Shown here one piece after another: positions 61,521-64,000 of a stretch of 64,000 bases of DNA; the first letter of the stretch is position 1, and each line of letters begins with the position of its first letter. The notes beneath the pieces are model-generated. The model ran no database searches. It was given only the letters and a program-made list of their open reading frames with translations, and was not told where the DNA came from. The position numbers and the translations under genes are program-made. This DNA is from Hyperoodon ampullatus (lineage: Eukaryota > Chordata > Mammalia > Artiodactyla > Ziphiidae). The stretch is from contig OX457061.1 of the NCBI GenBank assembly GCA_949752795.1, forward strand, positions 124,082,152 to 124,146,151, written 5' to 3'.

Positions 61521-63350
61521 TAATAAGTAGAATTCATCATATTATTCTGATAATCTATGGCACTTTATCAATGTCTTTTGACTTCTTTCTATTATGCAAG
61601 TTCTTTGTACTATATATTAGAAACATAGTTATCTTCTATTTTCAGTTTAAATTTTTTGTTCACAAGCTTTCTCCTTTGCTCTCACTTAAAAATTTGTAGT
61701 CAATGTGTACCTTGCACTGAAAAATAATTGACTTGATTTGCATCTAATAATGTTGTGTCAATAAAATGTATGTATACAGCAGCAGTTCTAATTTTAATCA
61801 TTTTAATCATTTAATGTACATGAGCATCTCAGAAAAAAAATACTACAATATAAAAAAAAAACTTTCAACCCTATTTTATTTTGTGAAGTATAAATAGGAA
61901 TAAAAGGGTTTTTTTTTCATAATTATTCTTATATTACATAAAACTCATCAGTGGAAACAATTACTTTACACTCAACTTTTGGATGAGGTATAATTCTTAT
62001 TTTAAGGGAGTGCATCCAAACCCAAAAAAGCTTCAAAGCCATCCTGCAAATTAGCTTTGTTGAGGAAGCCACATGATGAGTTTCAACAGAATAGAACCCC
62101 AGGGTATCACAGCACATGCTTCCAAAAAGCTAAATGAGAGACAGCAGAACAGAAGGCAGGCTTAAGAAAATTTTTCAAGAGCTTAGAAGTCCCCTCTGGG
62201 GACAATGAGATGCAGTCATAGGCAGGAGAAACCTACAAAATACCATGGTGTGCAAACAATTAGAGACAGATTCTGTTCAAAGAGAAGCAAGGTGTTACCC
62301 TTGAGGCCACAGAGCTGCAGATCATGGGGCCCCCCAGGAACGGCTGAGGCAAAACCCAAGTCAGGTAACAGCACTTCCAGACACACACACATCCTTTTAG
62401 AAAATAACACTATTACTTCAGCATCCTCAGCTAAAAGGCTCAAAAATCATGTAAAGATATAAGGTTTTGAAGCAAAGACTAAAATCTTATCCACATTCTA
62501 ATATTTATATTTAGTCACTGAGAAATGCAGGCTACACATATACAATTATTTCTTATTATTTCCTATGGTCCATATAAAACAACTCAGAGTTCATATTCTT
62601 GGATTACGGTTTTAATACATTAAAAGTACATCATACTTAAAGACTTTAAAAATGTCTACACACAATCCATTAAAATATCTATGTTTGAGGTCATAATTTC
62701 ACTTTAAAAATAAGTACATTCTATCTAGCTACAGGAATGATTGGATCAATGTGAAAGCAAGTGGATATATATAATATTCTGTAATGTACAGATGGACAGA
62801 AAAGTTGACTTTGGAAAATCAACTGACCAACATGGAATACCATAATATTAACAGAGCACAAGGCCAACCCTGGATTAATATGGCTCACATAAGAGGTGCC
62901 AAGAACAAGTTCTAGATCAAGAACCTGTCACACAGAGCCTCAAATTCCATCAAATTCCTCCAGAGAGCAAAAAATAAACTGTTATTTCTGAATGCATTTT
63001 TCTCATATTACTGCTAAAAGCTGAATTACATTATCCAATTCCATGTATTTCACAAAAAGTAGGTCAAATTTTCAATGATACTACAAGGACATTCACAACT
63101 ATGAAATTTTTCTGATGCATGTACAATAAAACCCCAATAAATAACTCCTGAAAGCACTTGAATCATTTCTTTAATTGATTAATGTCTCTAAAGGGCTGCA
63201 ATCCCTACTCCTCGTCATTACATATGTCTGTGTAGAAGCAAGTCAGAACAGCTTTAATGAATGTAAGTCTACAGTCACTCATAAAATAGTGACTCCCAAA
63301 GTAACCTGGAAACACAGGTTTGAATCCTCAGCTTAACCTGACCCCAGCCT
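61521..63350. other. Non-coding DNA, no gene recognised
   Basis: A slightly GC-richer piece near 62200-62460 is open on both strands and unrecognised. The remainder is AT-rich. Confidence 0.45.
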
Positions 63351-63845
63351 GTGTCCCAGGGAATGGCTACTTCCTGCTTCAAGTTTACTGATGGTCTCCA
63401 CTTGGCTGCCAGGAAATTCACACTCTCGCTTTTACTCCGATTCACTTGTCCCTCCTTCCCTGTTTTCTTTACTTGTTCTTTATCTTCTTCTTGTCCTGGT
63501 GCCACTGGAATATCCCAGGGCTCAGTATTTGGCCCTTGGTTCCTCTTCATCCACACTCAACCTTTCACCGGTGTCCTTTACTTTCATGGATTAAAACGCT
63601 GCCTTTACGCCAATGATTGTCAGATGCTTTTTCTCCAGACCAGGTTGCTCTCCCCAAACCTAGATGTCATAGCTCCATTTGTAGTCATGTCCACTTGGAT
63701 GCCATGTAAACATCTAAAACTCAACATTTCCAAAGCTCAACTGATGCTTTTCTACCTCCTCTGCTCAGACAGGCATCCGTGGTTATTTTCATTACATGAT
63801 GACATCTGTTTCCCTTTTATTCCTCAGGCAAAATATTTGGAGTAA
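63351..63845 (+). mobile_element. L2 LINE reverse-transcriptase remnant, open frame retained
   Basis: The sense frame encodes 164 residues with no stop. They include 'GISQGSVFGPW' (family form GVPQGSVLGPLLF), 'HGLKRCLYANDCQMLF' (the FADD/YADD-type catalytic box, here YAND, so one catalytic aspartate is replaced by asparagine), and 'STWMPCKHLKLNISKAQLMLF' (family form STWM...LKLN..KTELLLF). Order and spacing match an L2/CR1-clade reverse transcriptase. The copy is only part of the ORF, with no endonuclease. It is interrupted on the right by a SINE at 63846. It is a fossil: the altered catalytic box and truncation rule out activity. Confidence 0.8.
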
Positions 63846-64000
63846 TTTTTTTTTTTTTTCTTGTGGTACACGGGCCTCTCACTGCTGCGGCCTCTCCCGT
63901 TGCAGAGCACAGGCTCTGGACGCGCAGGCTCAGCGGCCATGGCTCATGGGCCCAGCCGCTCTGCGGCATGTGGGATCTTCCCGGACCGGGGCACAAACCC
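63846..64000 (-). mobile_element. CHR-type SINE, short form, cut by window end
   Basis: Poly(T), then 'cttgtggtacacgggcctct', 'gcagagcacaggctctggac' and the start of the reversed tRNA-like head, reaching 'ggaccggggcacaaaccc' at the last base. The final 50 or so bases and the right target duplication lie outside the window. It was inserted into L2 sequence. Confidence 0.93.

Noticed and set aside
61262..61699. 145-codon frame
   Set aside because: More than half is antisense SINE (61232-61505); the remainder is AT-rich read-through.

Overview
The window is mammalian nuclear DNA, AT-rich and non-coding as far as I can read it. It almost certainly comes from a whale or dolphin. The clearest marker is a tRNA-derived SINE family whose head reads 'cttccctggtggcgcagtgg'. 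It is present eleven times, in a long form with 'cacaactactga' modules and a short form ending in 'ccacaacagtgagag'. These match what I know of the CHR-type SINEs of cetaceans and hippos; the abundance of the short form points to a cetacean, probably a toothed whale. Artiodactyl-style L1 3' ends support this. I see no convincing exon, processed pseudogene, RNA gene or CRISPR array. The sequence cannot tell me whether this is intergenic or the inside of a large intron.

Layout. 1-9.9 kb: mostly unrecognised AT-rich DNA, one decayed L1 piece, CA tracts and one long SINE. 9.96-10.4 kb: a solo ERV1-type LTR. 10.4-18.4 kb: old MIR and L2 remnants, otherwise quiet. 18.4-22.3 kb: three L1 tails and a SINE. 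24.0-27.5 kb: a second LTR, a long decayed L1 ORF2 stretch and a SINE. 29.0-29.9 kb: a DNA transposon split by a SINE. 32.9-37.0 kb: a SINE, an old antisense L1 and a third LTR. 39.3-41.0 kb: MIRs and an L1 tail. 44.8-54.9 kb: SINEs, antisense L1 pieces and an ERVL-like LTR fragment. 55.7-59.8 kb: another ERVL-like LTR, MIR, L2, and an L1 insertion that appears to carry a 3'-transduced segment. 61.2-64.0 kb: a long SINE, an L2 reverse-transcriptase remnant, and a SINE cut by the window edge.

Nothing here works together as a system. The value lies in transposon history: many insertions keep readable target-site duplications, several are nested, three L1 copies grew a microsatellite at the same internal position, and one L1 seems to have carried flanking DNA with it. 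Repeat family names are from memory, without a library search. I found no evidence for a previously undescribed functional system.
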